A stretch of DNA of 54,981 nt from Deltaproteobacteria bacterium (GTDB lineage Bacteria; Myxococcota; UBA727; VGSZ01), in NCBI GenBank assembly GCA_016874845.1, contig VGSZ01000007.1:1-54981 (forward strand), read 5' to 3'. The notes below the pieces were generated by a model. It worked only from the letters and a program-made list of their open reading frames with translations. It was not told where the DNA came from and made no database searches. Positions within the stretch are counted from its first letter, which is position 1. Each line of letters opens with the position of its first letter. The position numbers and the translations under genes are program-made. Below, in pieces: positions 1 through 11,244 of the stretch.

Positions 1-165
1 GAGGGCGAGGGCGAGGGTGAAGGCGAGGGCGAGGGCGAAGGCGAGGGCGAAGGCGAGGGTGAGGAAGAAGAAGAGGACGAGGGCTGCGCCGCCGCCGGCT
101 CGTCGACGGGGGCGATCCTCGCGGGGCTGCTGGCCGCGCTGTCGTTCCGTCGTCGTCGTGCGTGA
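1..165 (+). CDS. C-terminal end of MYXO-CTERM-like surface protein (5' partial)
   Basis: Frame 1 is open from the first base of the window to a TGA at 163-165. It encodes a Gly-Glu repeat (about ten GE pairs), then EEEEEDEG, and then a tail with the layout of a sorting signal: a Cys, a short hydrophobic segment (GAILAGLLAALSF) and a terminal Arg cluster (RRRRA). This matches the general design of MYXO-CTERM/GlyGly-type C-terminal signals, in which the protein is retained in the envelope and processed near the Cys. The N-terminal part lies outside the window, so its function cannot be judged. The protein at 23355-26033 ends in the same way, which supports the call. The ORF track missed it because no start codon is present. 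Confidence 0.75.
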   Translation, partial: EGEGEGEGEGEGEGEGEGEGEEEEEDEGCAAAGSSTGAILAGLLAALSFRRRRA

Positions 166-189
166 CGACGTCGTCTGGTCTGCCGACCA

Positions 190-222
190 CGAAAAAGCCC
201 GGCCACCGGCCGGGCTTTTTCG
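190..222. terminator. Bidirectional intrinsic terminator
   Basis: A perfect 14-bp stem (GAAAAAGCCCGGCC / GGCCGGGCTTTTTC) with a 3-nt loop. It has A-tracts and T-tracts on the two sides, so it can work in both directions. It sits between the + strand gene ending at 165 and dnaK, which ends at 247 on the minus strand. Confidence 0.9.
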
Positions 223-246
223 TGGGATCGACACGTTGTCCGCGGT

Positions 247-2166
<1,920 letters not shown>

Positions 2167-2280
2167 TGTGTCCTCCGTCGCCCGCGCGGGCGTGGTGTCT
2201 CGTTGTCCGGGTCGGCGAGCCCTCGCCCGCCACCCCTGCCGAAGTCGTTGCCGCGTCTTGATGAGCGTCGTGACGAGCGC

Positions 2281-2308
2281 ACGATAGGCAAGGCCCACCG
2301 ACCGTCAA
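2281..2308 (-). promoter_or_regulatory. Candidate housekeeping-sigma promoter of dnaK
   Basis: On the minus strand TTGACG is followed after 16 bp by TATCGT, about 115 bp upstream of the dnaK ATG. The -35 sits in a short direct repeat (TTGACGGTCG twice). No CIRCE inverted repeat is seen here, unlike groES. Confidence 0.5.
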
Positions 2309-2375
2309 GGCGACCGTCAAGGTGAGCGTCGTCGGCGACGACGCCTTTTTCGGCGGCGCGTGACCGCGACACAGC

Positions 2376-2400
2376 GAAAAAGCCCGCCGTCGGGCGGGCT
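2376..2400 (-). terminator. Intrinsic terminator of rpsR
   Basis: An 8-bp GC-rich stem AGCCCGCC / GGCGGGCT with a 4-nt loop is followed on the minus strand by a T-tract (complement of GAAAAA). It lies 40 bp past the rpsR stop and ends that transcript before dnaK. Confidence 0.85.
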
Positions 2401-2440
2401 CGCAGGGCGAGAGAGCGCACGGCGGCGAACCGCCCGAGGC

Positions 2441-2710
2441 TCACGCGTCGTGGTTCGTGAACGGCAGCAGCCCCACCGCGCGCGCGCGCTTGATGGCGCG
2501 CGTGATCTTGCGCTGGTTCTTCGACGTCAGCCCCGTGCGACGACCCGGCAGCACCTTGCCCTCGGGCGACAGGAACCGGCGGAGCAGATCCTGGTTCTTG
2601 TAGTCGATCTTCACGTCCTTGTTCTGCAGGAAGAAGTCCTGCAGGCGGCGGCGCGATCGGCCCTTCGTAGGGGCGGGAGAGGTCGGGGCGGAAGCAGAGG
2701 TCGTCGTCAT
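2441..2710 (-). CDS. rpsR: 30S ribosomal protein S18 (cysteine-free type)
   Basis: Small-subunit ribosomal protein of 89 aa. Recognisable S18 core: [49 protein letters not shown]. The start at 2710 (MTTTSASAP) is chosen over the upstream ATG at 2755 because it gives a normal length and AAGGG lies just upstream. The N-terminus is Thr/Ser/Pro-rich. The short Cys motif found in zinc-type S18 before IDYK is absent; here it reads [18 protein letters not shown]. The gene is monocistronic with its own terminator. It is not in the usual rpsF-rpsR-rplI cluster, so it may be a second, zinc-independent paralogue. Confidence 0.95.
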   Translation of the reverse strand: MTTTSASAPTSPAPTKGRSRRRLQDFFLQNKDVKIDYKNQDLLRRFLSPEGKVLPGRRTGLTSKNQRKITRAIKRARAVGLLPFTNHDA

Positions 2711-2927
2711 GTCTTGACCCTTGTCGGGGTTCGAGGCCGCGTCCCCGCGGCGCACGTGGAATCGAGGCGATCGCTACCGGAGCGCGCGCGGCCGCGCAAG
2801 TCCGTTGTCGGCGATCCGCCCCGCCCGGGCAGTGTCGCCGTCGCCCCGGTCGTCGACGTCGACGACGGCCTCGACGACGGGCCCCGTTTTCTTGACCCGC
2901 GCCGAGCCACGGCGGTATCCCGACGCC

Positions 2928-3362
2928 ATGCGCGCTTTGTCCCTGCTCGGACTCGCCTTCGCGATCTCGCCGCTGACCACAGGGTGCGGCCCGATTCTCA
3001 CCGTCTGGCTCATTTCGGACGCCGAAGCCAAGCTCGCCGGCGCCCGCGCCGCCCAGGCCGAGCAGAATGCCGTCTACGAGTTCACCGCCGCCGAGGCCTA
3101 CCTGACCAAGGCCCACGAAGAGCTCGGCTACGCCGACTACGGCCCGGCCATCGACTACGCGTTCAAGGCCAACAACCTCGCCGCCCAGGGCGCCGAGCGC
3201 GCGCGCGATCAACGCAGTAAGCACCTCGACCAGCAGGACAGCTCCGGCTCGACGTCACAAGACGCGCCCAGCGCGCCGCCCACGCCACCGAGCGCCCGCG
3301 CGCCGTCCGGCGTGACCATCAAGAAGTCGCCGTCGACGTCCGGCCAAGGAAGCCCGCAATGA
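2928..3362 (+). CDS. DUF4398-like lipoprotein
   Basis: A 144-aa exported lipoprotein. The signal peptide MRALSLLGLAFAISPLTTGC ends at a Cys in a lipobox-like context (TTGC). The middle is a helical segment (LAGARAAQAEQNAVYEFTAA... YLTKAHEELGYADYGPAIDYAFKANNLAAQGAERAR) typical of DUF4398 proteins, which are TPR-like helical periplasmic proteins of unknown role. The tail is Ser/Pro-rich and disordered. The start at 2928 is chosen because it begins the signal peptide. The ORF track begins far upstream at 2721. Its stop overlaps the next ATG (ATGA), so the two genes are translationally coupled and probably act together at the outer membrane. Confidence 0.8.
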   Translation: MRALSLLGLAFAISPLTTGCGPILTVWLISDAEAKLAGARAAQAEQNAVYEFTAAEAYLTKAHEELGYADYGPAIDYAFKANNLAAQGAERARDQRSKHLDQQDSSGSTSQDAPSAPPTPPSARAPSGVTIKKSPSTSGQGSPQ

Positions 3363-4819
3363 CCAGCCTGTCCTCGCGCGCCCTCGGGGCCGCGCTCGCC
3401 GCGGCCGCGGTCGTCCTCCTCGCCAGCGCCTGTGTCGGGCCGCGCATTCAGGCGCAGACCGAGGTCGTCCGCGTCGACATCGCCAAGGCCAAGAAGTCCG
3501 GCGCCTACAAGTGCGCGCCCAGAGAGCTCGCTCTGGCCGAGACCCACGTCGACTTCGCCGAGAACGAGCTCGCGCAGGGCGACTTCATCCGCGCGCAGCA
3601 GCACATCGAAGTCGCCGTCGAGAACGCCAACGCCGCCCTCGCCAACTCGCGCGAGTGCGCGCCGCGCCGCGTGGTCATCAAGACCGCCACCGACCGCGAC
3701 GCCGACGGGCTGCTCGACGACGTCGACGCCTGCCCCGACCAGCCGGAGGATCTTGACGAGCACGACGACAAGGACGGCTGCCCCGACCCCGACAACGACG
3801 GCGACACCGTGCTCGACGCCATCGACGGCTGCAAGAACACCCCCGGGCCGGTCGAGAACAACGGCTGCCCCTACGGCGACGGCGACGGCGACGGCATCAA
3901 CGACAAGGCCGACACCTGCCCCGACGCCCCCGAGGACATGGACGGCGATCGCGACGCCGACGGCCGCCCCGACATCGACGACGACGGCGACGGCGTCGAG
4001 GACTGCACCGAGGGCTGCCCGCTGCCGCCGCTCGTCAGCACCGCCGCCGACGGGACGAAGACCGAGCGGCCGGCGCCGTGCGACCTGTGCACGAAGGGCG
4101 CGCCCGACGTGATCAAGGAGGACCTCGACAAGTTCGAGGACAAAGACGGCTGCGCCGACGTCGACAACGACAAGGACGGCATCCTCGACACTGTCGACGC
4201 CTGCCCGATGGACAAGGGCCCCATCGAGACCCGCGGCTGCCCCGACCGGGACGACGACAAGTTCGCCGACATCGAGGACAAGTGCCCCGACGAGAAAGGC
4301 ATCGATCAGAAGGCCACGAACCCCAACCGCCACGGCTGTCCGCGGCCCGACACCGACGGCGACGGCTTCTTCGACGACGAGGACGCGTGTCCGGCGGAGC
4401 CGGGCATCCGCCACGAGCAGGACCCAAAGCAGAACGGCTGCCCCAAGAAGTTCACGCTGATCGTCATCAAGAAGGACAAGATCGAGATCAAGCAGCAGGT
4501 GCAGTTCGACACCGGCAAGGCCACGATTCTGGCCGTCAGCGCCAAGCTGCTGTCCGAGGTCGGCGAGGCGGTCCGCTCGTCCGAGCTCACCAAGGTGACC
4601 GTCGAGGGACACACCGACGACGTCGGCGACGACGATAGCAACCTGAAGCTGTCGCAGGCGCGCGCCAACAGCGTGCGCCAGTGGCTGATCGACAAGGAGC
4701 GCGTGAAGCCTGAGCTGCTCGAGTCCATCGGCTTCGGCGAGACGCGACCCATCGCCAGCAACCGCACCAAGGCCGGCCGCCAGCAGAACCGCCGCGTCGA
4801 GTTCAAGGTCGAGCGCTAG
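3359..4819 (+). CDS. OmpA-family lipoprotein with thrombospondin type 3 repeats
   Basis: A 486-aa envelope protein. Residues 1-25 form a lipoprotein signal with lipobox LASAC. Residues about 40-100 resemble the DUF4398 helical segment of the preceding gene. Residues about 100-365 carry many Asp-rich calcium-binding TSP3-type motifs (DRDADGLLDDVDACPD, DGDGDGINDKADTCPD). Residues about 370-486 are an OmpA C-terminal peptidoglycan-binding domain (VQFDTGKATIL, VEGHTDDVGDD, LSQARANSVRQWL, NRRVEFKVER). The protein probably links the outer membrane to peptidoglycan. It is coupled to the upstream lipoprotein by a 4-bp overlap. The repeat-linker-OmpA layout is common in Myxococcota. Confidence 0.92.
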   Translation: MTSLSSRALGAALAAAAVVLLASACVGPRIQAQTEVVRVDIAKAKKSGAYKCAPRELALAETHVDFAENELAQGDFIRAQQHIEVAVENANAALANSRECAPRRVVIKTATDRDADGLLDDVDACPDQPEDLDEHDDKDGCPDPDNDGDTVLDAIDGCKNTPGPVENNGCPYGDGDGDGINDKADTCPDAPEDMDGDRDADGRPDIDDDGDGVEDCTEGCPLPPLVSTAADGTKTERPAPCDLCTKGAPDVIKEDLDKFEDKDGCADVDNDKDGILDTVDACPMDKGPIETRGCPDRDDDKFADIEDKCPDEKGIDQKATNPNRHGCPRPDTDGDGFFDDEDACPAEPGIRHEQDPKQNGCPKKFTLIVIKKDKIEIKQQVQFDTGKATILAVSAKLLSEVGEAVRSSELTKVTVEGHTDDVGDDDSNLKLSQARANSVRQWLIDKERVKPELLESIGFGETRPIASNRTKAGRQQNRRVEFKVER

Positions 4820-4862
4820 CAGGCTACGGAGAAGACGCCGGCGGCGCGTCACCGATCGGACC

Positions 4863-4988
4863 GATCGGGTCGAGGCGATCGGGTCGAGGCGTTCGGGTCG
4901 AGGCGATCGGGTCGAGGCGAACGGGTCGAGGCGATCGGGTCGAGGCGGTCAGGCCGACGCGGTCAGGTCGACGCGGTCAGGTCGACGC
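4863..4988. repeat. Nine tandem copies of a degenerate 14-bp repeat
   Basis: The unit gatcgggtcgaggc recurs nine times with drift (gttcgggtcgaggc, gaacgggtcgaggc, ggtcaggtcgacgc). It fills the space between the convergent OmpA gene and the HD-GYP-like gene, and the last unit carries the stop codon of the latter. A 14-bp period is not a multiple of three, so it is not a coding repeat. Confidence 0.85.
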
Positions 4989-6239
4989 GGTGCCCTGAAC
5001 GCGCGGCCGCGGCGCGCTGGCGGCCGCGGCGGCGCGTGCGCGCACGACGAGCCGGCGGGGGTCGCCAAGGACGAGGACGAGAGCGTTCATGACGCGGGGA
5101 TCGACGCGCGGCTCGCCGGCCTCGAGCTTCTGCAGCGCCGCCGGGATGGTCAGCGCCGCGCGGAACGGCCGGTTGCTGGTCAGCGCGTCGAACGTCGAGC
5201 ATGCCTGCACGATGCGCGCGGCGATCATCGTCCGCGGCGTGGACGAGACCGACGTCGGCGCCACCGGCTGGTCGTAGGGGCGCTTGCTCTCGACGGCGGC
5301 GAGCAGGTTGCGCAACGACTCGTGGTGGAGGCCGCGGCGGCGCAGGAACATCCGGGCCGACAAGAGCGGAAGATCCTTGATGAGCTGGCGGTCCTCGGGC
5401 GACAGGTCGCGCCCCGCGCGCTCGAGGTGCTCGCCGTAGGCCGCGACGCCCACCTCGTGCATCAGCGCGACGTTGGCCAGATGCAGCAGGTCACCGCGCG
5501 ACAGCCGCAGCTCGAGGCCGACGAGCACCGCGAGGATCGTGGTGCCGGCGAGGTGCCGGCGCAGGTAGGGGATGCGCTCGTCGCGCAGCAGCGCGGCGCC
5601 GAGCATCGCCTGCGGCGCCGTCTGCCCGCACTCGATGAGCTCGCGCATGACCCGCGACGTCGACAGCACCTTCGTGATCTGACCCGAGCGGGCGCCGTCG
5701 ATGGTGCGGTGCACGACGGTCAGCATCGCACCGTACAGTTCGACGGCACGGTCGCCGGCGTCGCGGCGGGTGATCGACTCGACCTCGGTCTGGTGCAGAT
5801 CGCGCAGCATCGCCTCGATGGGCGCGGCGGCGATGACCTCGAATTCGCCGCCGCGCGGCACGCCGATGGTTCCCGCCAGCAGGGCCGTCGTCAGCGTGCG
5901 CGCCTGCTCGAGGCCGAGGCGGCCGAAGACGCGGAAGCCGCCGACCTGGCGGGCGCGCAGCTCGCAGGCGACCTCGCGCACCATCTCGAGCTGTCCGAGC
6001 TCGGGCACGGCGATGACACCGTTGGTGACGCAGACCGTGCCCGACAGGATGAACTCGCAGGAGCCCGTGGCGTCGAACAGGCGGTTGACCGCCTGGATGA
6101 GCCCCTGCAGCGGCGCGACAATCGCGTCGTTGTTCAGCGCGTGGGTGCGCGCGGTGCGGTGCAGCACCATGAAGGCCTGCAGCGCCTGCTGCGACAGGCT
6201 GCGGACCGCGAGCTGCCTTTCCGGCGTCTGGGTCTTCAT
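4977..6239 (-). CDS. Degenerate HD-GYP-type protein
   Basis: A 420-aa cytosolic protein. The C-terminal half has the outline of an HD-GYP c-di-GMP phosphodiesterase: LLHLANVALMHEVGVAAYGEHL, DLPLLSARMFLRRRGLH, then RIVQACSTFDALTSNRPFRAALTIPAALQKLEAG and DPRVMNALVLVLG, which closely match the end of that domain. The metal ligands are not typical: HD is replaced by HE, and the HHExxDGxGYP segment is replaced by AAVESKRPYDQP. It is therefore probably catalytically dead, a binding or scaffolding version. The N-terminal half is unrecognised. The start at 6239 is chosen because it lies 4 bp after the stop of the upstream gene with GGAG in front, so the two are likely co-transcribed. Confidence 0.7.
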   Translation of the reverse strand: MKTQTPERQLAVRSLSQQALQAFMVLHRTARTHALNNDAIVAPLQGLIQAVNRLFDATGSCEFILSGTVCVTNGVIAVPELGQLEMVREVACELRARQVGGFRVFGRLGLEQARTLTTALLAGTIGVPRGGEFEVIAAAPIEAMLRDLHQTEVESITRRDAGDRAVELYGAMLTVVHRTIDGARSGQITKVLSTSRVMRELIECGQTAPQAMLGAALLRDERIPYLRRHLAGTTILAVLVGLELRLSRGDLLHLANVALMHEVGVAAYGEHLERAGRDLSPEDRQLIKDLPLLSARMFLRRRGLHHESLRNLLAAVESKRPYDQPVAPTSVSSTPRTMIAARIVQACSTFDALTSNRPFRAALTIPAALQKLEAGEPRVDPRVMNALVLVLGDPRRLVVRARAAAAASAPRPRVQGTAST

Positions 6240-6243
6240 CGGT

Positions 6244-9180
6244 TCACGCTCCGCCAGTGCGCCCAAGGCGCGCCTTGAGGGCCCCAAGCAGATCCTGCGC
6301 GCGCTTGACCAGCGCGCGCGAGCTCAGGTTCTCGTCCTGCGTGATCGACGCGAGCACGCGGGCGCTGCGGACGTCGGCGTGCTCGCCCAGCACCTCGACC
6401 AGCGCGGCCTTGCGGGTCTCGTCCTTGGCCGAGCCGAGCAGGCCGCGCGTGGGCTCAGCCGCCGCTCGCGTGACCACCGCGTGGGCCGTCGGCGATTCGG
6501 CGGTGAGCAGACCACGCCACAGCGCCGTCAGCTCGCGCGCCTCGAGCTCGGGCTGCTGCAGGCGCTGGGCGAACGTCCGCGCCGACTCGTCGGAGTCGAA
6601 GCGCGCGATGGCACCGATGAGCTCGATCCGCTCATCGATGTCCGCCAAACGGCCGAGGTGCCGCCCCAGCATCTGTGGCGCCGCGGGGTCGTCCATGCAG
6701 CGGACCATGGTCTCCAGAGCCGTCCGCCGCACGAGGCGCGACGTGTTCATCAGCGCGGGCTCGCACAGCATCACGCGGCGCGGGACCTGCAGCGAGCTGA
6801 CGACCCCGAGCAGCTCGAGGGCGAGCCGCTCGTCGGCGTTGCGCATGCGGCGGGCGATGTGCACGGCCTGCTCGGCGCTGGCGTTGGCCAGCACCCGCAG
6901 CACGATGCTGCGCGGCTCGTGGGTCAGCTTGCCGTCGAGGAAGGTCAGCAGCAGCGGCGCGCCCTCGGCCGACAACAGGCGGACCAGCGCGGCGAACTCG
7001 CGCGGCGGCAACGCCGTCTGCGGGTCGTCGAGCAGGGCCCGCAGCTGTGGGATATTCTTCGGCGACGTCAGCGCGCGCACGAAGCCGTTGATGCCCATCT
7101 TCACCGCCGCGTCCTGCACCGGCCCCGCCGGCTGCTGCAAGAGCGCGTGGGCCTGCTCGGCCAGCGCGCCCAGCGTCGCCGCGTCCCGCTCAGCGAGCAT
7201 CGCGATGGCGAGCTGCTCGAAGGCCTCGGCGAAGTACTCCTCGGCCTCAGCAAAGGCCTTCAGCTGCGTGATCTCGAGCAGCGTCTTGGCGACGCCGGCC
7301 AGCACAAGCGTGCGCTCCGCCCGCGTCTGCTCCGCCGACACCGCCCGCTGGTCGTCGGCGAGCACGCCCTGCGCCGCGGCCTGCTGCGCGAAGCTCGACG
7401 CCAGCGCCGTCAGCTCGGCGCCCCACGCCTCGCGCAGCTGGTCGGGCGAGAAGCGCTGCACCGCCTCGGTGAGCGTGCCATCGAGGAAGTCCTGGACCTC
7501 GATGTCGAACTCGTCGTCGTCGAGCTTCAGCTGCGCGACCCAGTGGATGTTGTCGAACCCCTGACGCCACAGGCGCGTCAGCAGATCCTCTTCGTGCGGC
7601 TCGCCGAGGTCGCTTGCGATCAGGGTCCAGAACGCGAGGAATTCCTCCCACACCAGCGCCGGCCGCAGCGACACGAGCCGCACACCGGCGCGGTACAGCG
7701 AGTAGCCAAAGTTGATGTCGTGACCGTCGTCGATGAAGACCTCGACGTCGTTCCAGACGAACGACGACACCTCGACCCGCAGCGAAATCTCGCCGGCGGC
7801 CTGCAGGAAGCGCACGAGCCGCCCGTAGATCGCGAGCAGCTGGTCCTCGCCGTGGTCCTCGATGTGGCTGTAGAGCAGGCGGTTCTTCAACGCCTTGCGC
7901 GTCTCCTTCAGGATCGCGCCGAGCTGCCCGGGGCTGGTGTCGCCCTTCGGGGCGATCCTGGCCGCCGGCTCGACCCCGACGCCCTCGGATGGAGCCGGCG
8001 CAGGCGACCCCGTCGGGGCCGGCGACGGCAGCGCGCCGGACTCCGGCGCCGCCGCCGACGACGACCTCGGCGCCGGGGCGGTGCTCGTCTGGGCGGCGCT
8101 CGCCGGCGCCGCCGGGACCACCGCGAAGGCGCCCGTCGGCGGATGCGACAGAACCGCCGGCGGCGGGACGGGCAAGAGCCCCACCGACGAACGCGGCGAC
8201 GAGGCCGCCCCCGGCGGCGGAGCGGCGGGCACCGGGATGAGCCCGGTGGCCGGCCGCGGCGGCGACGGGGACGCTGCCGCCGGCAACGGCGCAGGCGCCG
8301 CCGCGGTGAACGAGGCACCAAACAGCGAGGCGCCGCTGCCGAGACCCAGCAGCGGCGCCGGGGGCGCGAGGGACGTAGACGGCGACGGCGACAACGGCGT
8401 GAGCAACGCGTCCAGCACCAGCGCCACTGGCGCGGCGGCGGGCGACGACGAGGCGACCGGCGCCACCCCGGGCGGCGCGGCGGCGGGCAACGAGGAGGCG
8501 ACGGGTCCCGACGGCAGCAACAGATCTTCGAGCGCCATCAACGCCGGTGTTGGCCCCGGACCGGACGACGACGGAGCGGACGACGACGGTGCGTGCGCCG
8601 ACGGGGCGGGCAACGGCCCAGTGAGAGTCGGGAACGGAGCGGCGGCGAGCGGCGACGCAGAAGACGACGCAGAAGACGACGCAGAAGACGACGCAGAAGA
8701 CGACGCAGAAGACGACGCAGAAGACGACGCAGAAGACGCGGGCAACAGCGAGTCCGCGACGGACATGGTCGGCGGCGACGGTGCCGCAGTGACCAGCAGG
8801 TCTACAAGGGACATCGTGACTGGCGGGGGCGCAGCCGGAGCCGGAGCCGACGACGACGTCGGGGTCGTTGGCCGAGGCGGCGCGGCAGCGGGGAGGTCGT
8901 CGCGGGCGTACTGCGACCAGATCGGACGCGGAGCGATCGACGGCGACGAGGCCGGGGTCGCTGGCCGCGGCGGCGGCGGCGCGGCAGCGGGGAGGTCGTC
9001 GCGGGCGTACTGCGACCAGATCGGACGCGGAGCGATCGACGGCGACGCGATCGATGGCGACGCGATCGATGGCGACGCGGTCGATGGCGACGCGGGCGAC
9101 GGCGACGCGGGCGACGGCGACGCGGGCGACGGCGACTCGCGAGCGCCGCTAGCGGATGGCTTTTCGTTCTTGTCGGTCAT
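6244..9180 (-). CDS. Large Pro/Ala/Ser-rich protein with HEAT-like C-terminus
   Basis: A 978-aa protein of unknown function. Residues 1 to about 400 are low complexity (Pro, Ala, Ser), with a duplicated 33-residue block containing IAPRPIWSQYARDDLPAAA and an (SSAS)n run. From about 420 on it is globular: KALKNRLLYSHIEDHGEDQLLAIYGRLVRFLQAAGEISLRVE, followed by helical, repeat-like sequence with a HEAT look (LTFLDGKLTHEPRSIVLRVLANAS, LMNTSRLVRRTALETMVRC). No signal peptide or membrane segment is seen, so it is probably cytosolic. The degenerate HD-GYP gene follows after 4 bp. I infer they form one complex or pathway, perhaps related to surface behaviour. The IAPRPIWSQ repeats could be short linear binding motifs. 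Confidence 0.75.
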   Translation of the reverse strand: MTDKNEKPSASGARESPSPASPSPASPSPASPSTASPSIASPSIASPSIAPRPIWSQYARDDLPAAAPPPPRPATPASSPSIAPRPIWSQYARDDLPAAAPPRPTTPTSSSAPAPAAPPPVTMSLVDLLVTAAPSPPTMSVADSLLPASSASSSASSSASSSASSSASSSASSSASPLAAAPFPTLTGPLPAPSAHAPSSSAPSSSGPGPTPALMALEDLLLPSGPVASSLPAAAPPGVAPVASSSPAAAPVALVLDALLTPLSPSPSTSLAPPAPLLGLGSGASLFGASFTAAAPAPLPAAASPSPPRPATGLIPVPAAPPPGAASSPRSSVGLLPVPPPAVLSHPPTGAFAVVPAAPASAAQTSTAPAPRSSSAAAPESGALPSPAPTGSPAPAPSEGVGVEPAARIAPKGDTSPGQLGAILKETRKALKNRLLYSHIEDHGEDQLLAIYGRLVRFLQAAGEISLRVEVSSFVWNDVEVFIDDGHDINFGYSLYRAGVRLVSLRPALVWEEFLAFWTLIASDLGEPHEEDLLTRLWRQGFDNIHWVAQLKLDDDEFDIEVQDFLDGTLTEAVQRFSPDQLREAWGAELTALASSFAQQAAAQGVLADDQRAVSAEQTRAERTLVLAGVAKTLLEITQLKAFAEAEEYFAEAFEQLAIAMLAERDAATLGALAEQAHALLQQPAGPVQDAAVKMGINGFVRALTSPKNIPQLRALLDDPQTALPPREFAALVRLLSAEGAPLLLTFLDGKLTHEPRSIVLRVLANASAEQAVHIARRMRNADERLALELLGVVSSLQVPRRVMLCEPALMNTSRLVRRTALETMVRCMDDPAAPQMLGRHLGRLADIDERIELIGAIARFDSDESARTFAQRLQQPELEARELTALWRGLLTAESPTAHAVVTRAAAEPTRGLLGSAKDETRKAALVEVLGEHADVRSARVLASITQDENLSSRALVKRAQDLLGALKARLGRTGGA
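8654..8737. repeat. Seven tandem copies of a 12-bp repeat inside the coding region
   Basis: The unit gacgcagaagac is repeated seven times without change. It encodes the (SSAS)n run of the 978-aa protein on the minus strand. Exact identity points to recent slippage. The unit length keeps the reading frame. Confidence 0.9.
8881..9130. repeat. 68-bp direct duplication plus 15-bp tandem repeats
   Basis: Bases 8881-8948 and 8980-9047 are near-identical (offset 99 bp, 33 codons) and give two copies of the IAPRPIWSQYARDD block. They are followed by six 15-bp units (ggcgacgcgatcgat and variants) at 9041-9130. The latter encode the SPASP/SPSIA start of the protein on the minus strand. Both periods preserve frame. 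Confidence 0.85.
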
Positions 9181-9253
9181 CGCAACGTCCCTGCCCGGTG
9201 GTCATGCTACCGCGTCCTTGAGGTAGCCGCGCATTTGTGATCCCAAGGACGCC

Positions 9254-9293
9254 GCCGCCGGCGACGACGCCCAGAGGCGTCGTCGCCGGCGGC
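9254..9293. terminator. Strong hairpin between Cys-rich gene and the 978-aa gene
   Basis: A perfect 18-bp GC-rich stem (GCCGCCGGCGACGACGCC and its complement) with loop CAGA, 25 bp beyond the stop of the Cys-rich gene. There is no clear T-tract, so it may be a terminator-like stem or an mRNA-stabilising end. Confidence 0.6.
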
Positions 9294-9317
9294 GCGCGAG
9301 CGGCCGGGGAGACTTGG

Positions 9318-11059
<1,742 letters not shown>

Positions 11060-11244
11060 GGGGGGCTCCTGTCGAGGGGTCTTGTTGCCGACTCACGGGT
11101 CGTGCCAGCGGGTGAACGCGAGACGGGCGAGAGTTATACGGCATCCGGGTGCGGAACCGTACTTTTGCGCCCTGCCGTCTCAAGGTAGCACTGCGACCGG
11201 CAGATCGCGTCCCAGACCTCGTGGCCCAGCGGGGCGGGCGGTCT

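Noticed and set aside
3209-4852. 547-aa minus-strand ORF opposite the OmpA/TSP3 gene
   Set aside because: Val/Asp/Gly-rich shadow of the Asp repeats.
4863-4988. CRISPR-like array
   Set aside because: 14-bp units follow each other without spacers. No cas genes in the window.
5701-9240. 1179-aa Arg-rich ORF on the plus strand
   Set aside because: Antisense shadow of the HD-GYP-like and 978-aa genes. Arg/Gly/Ala-rich, no domain, as expected for reverse frames at this GC.
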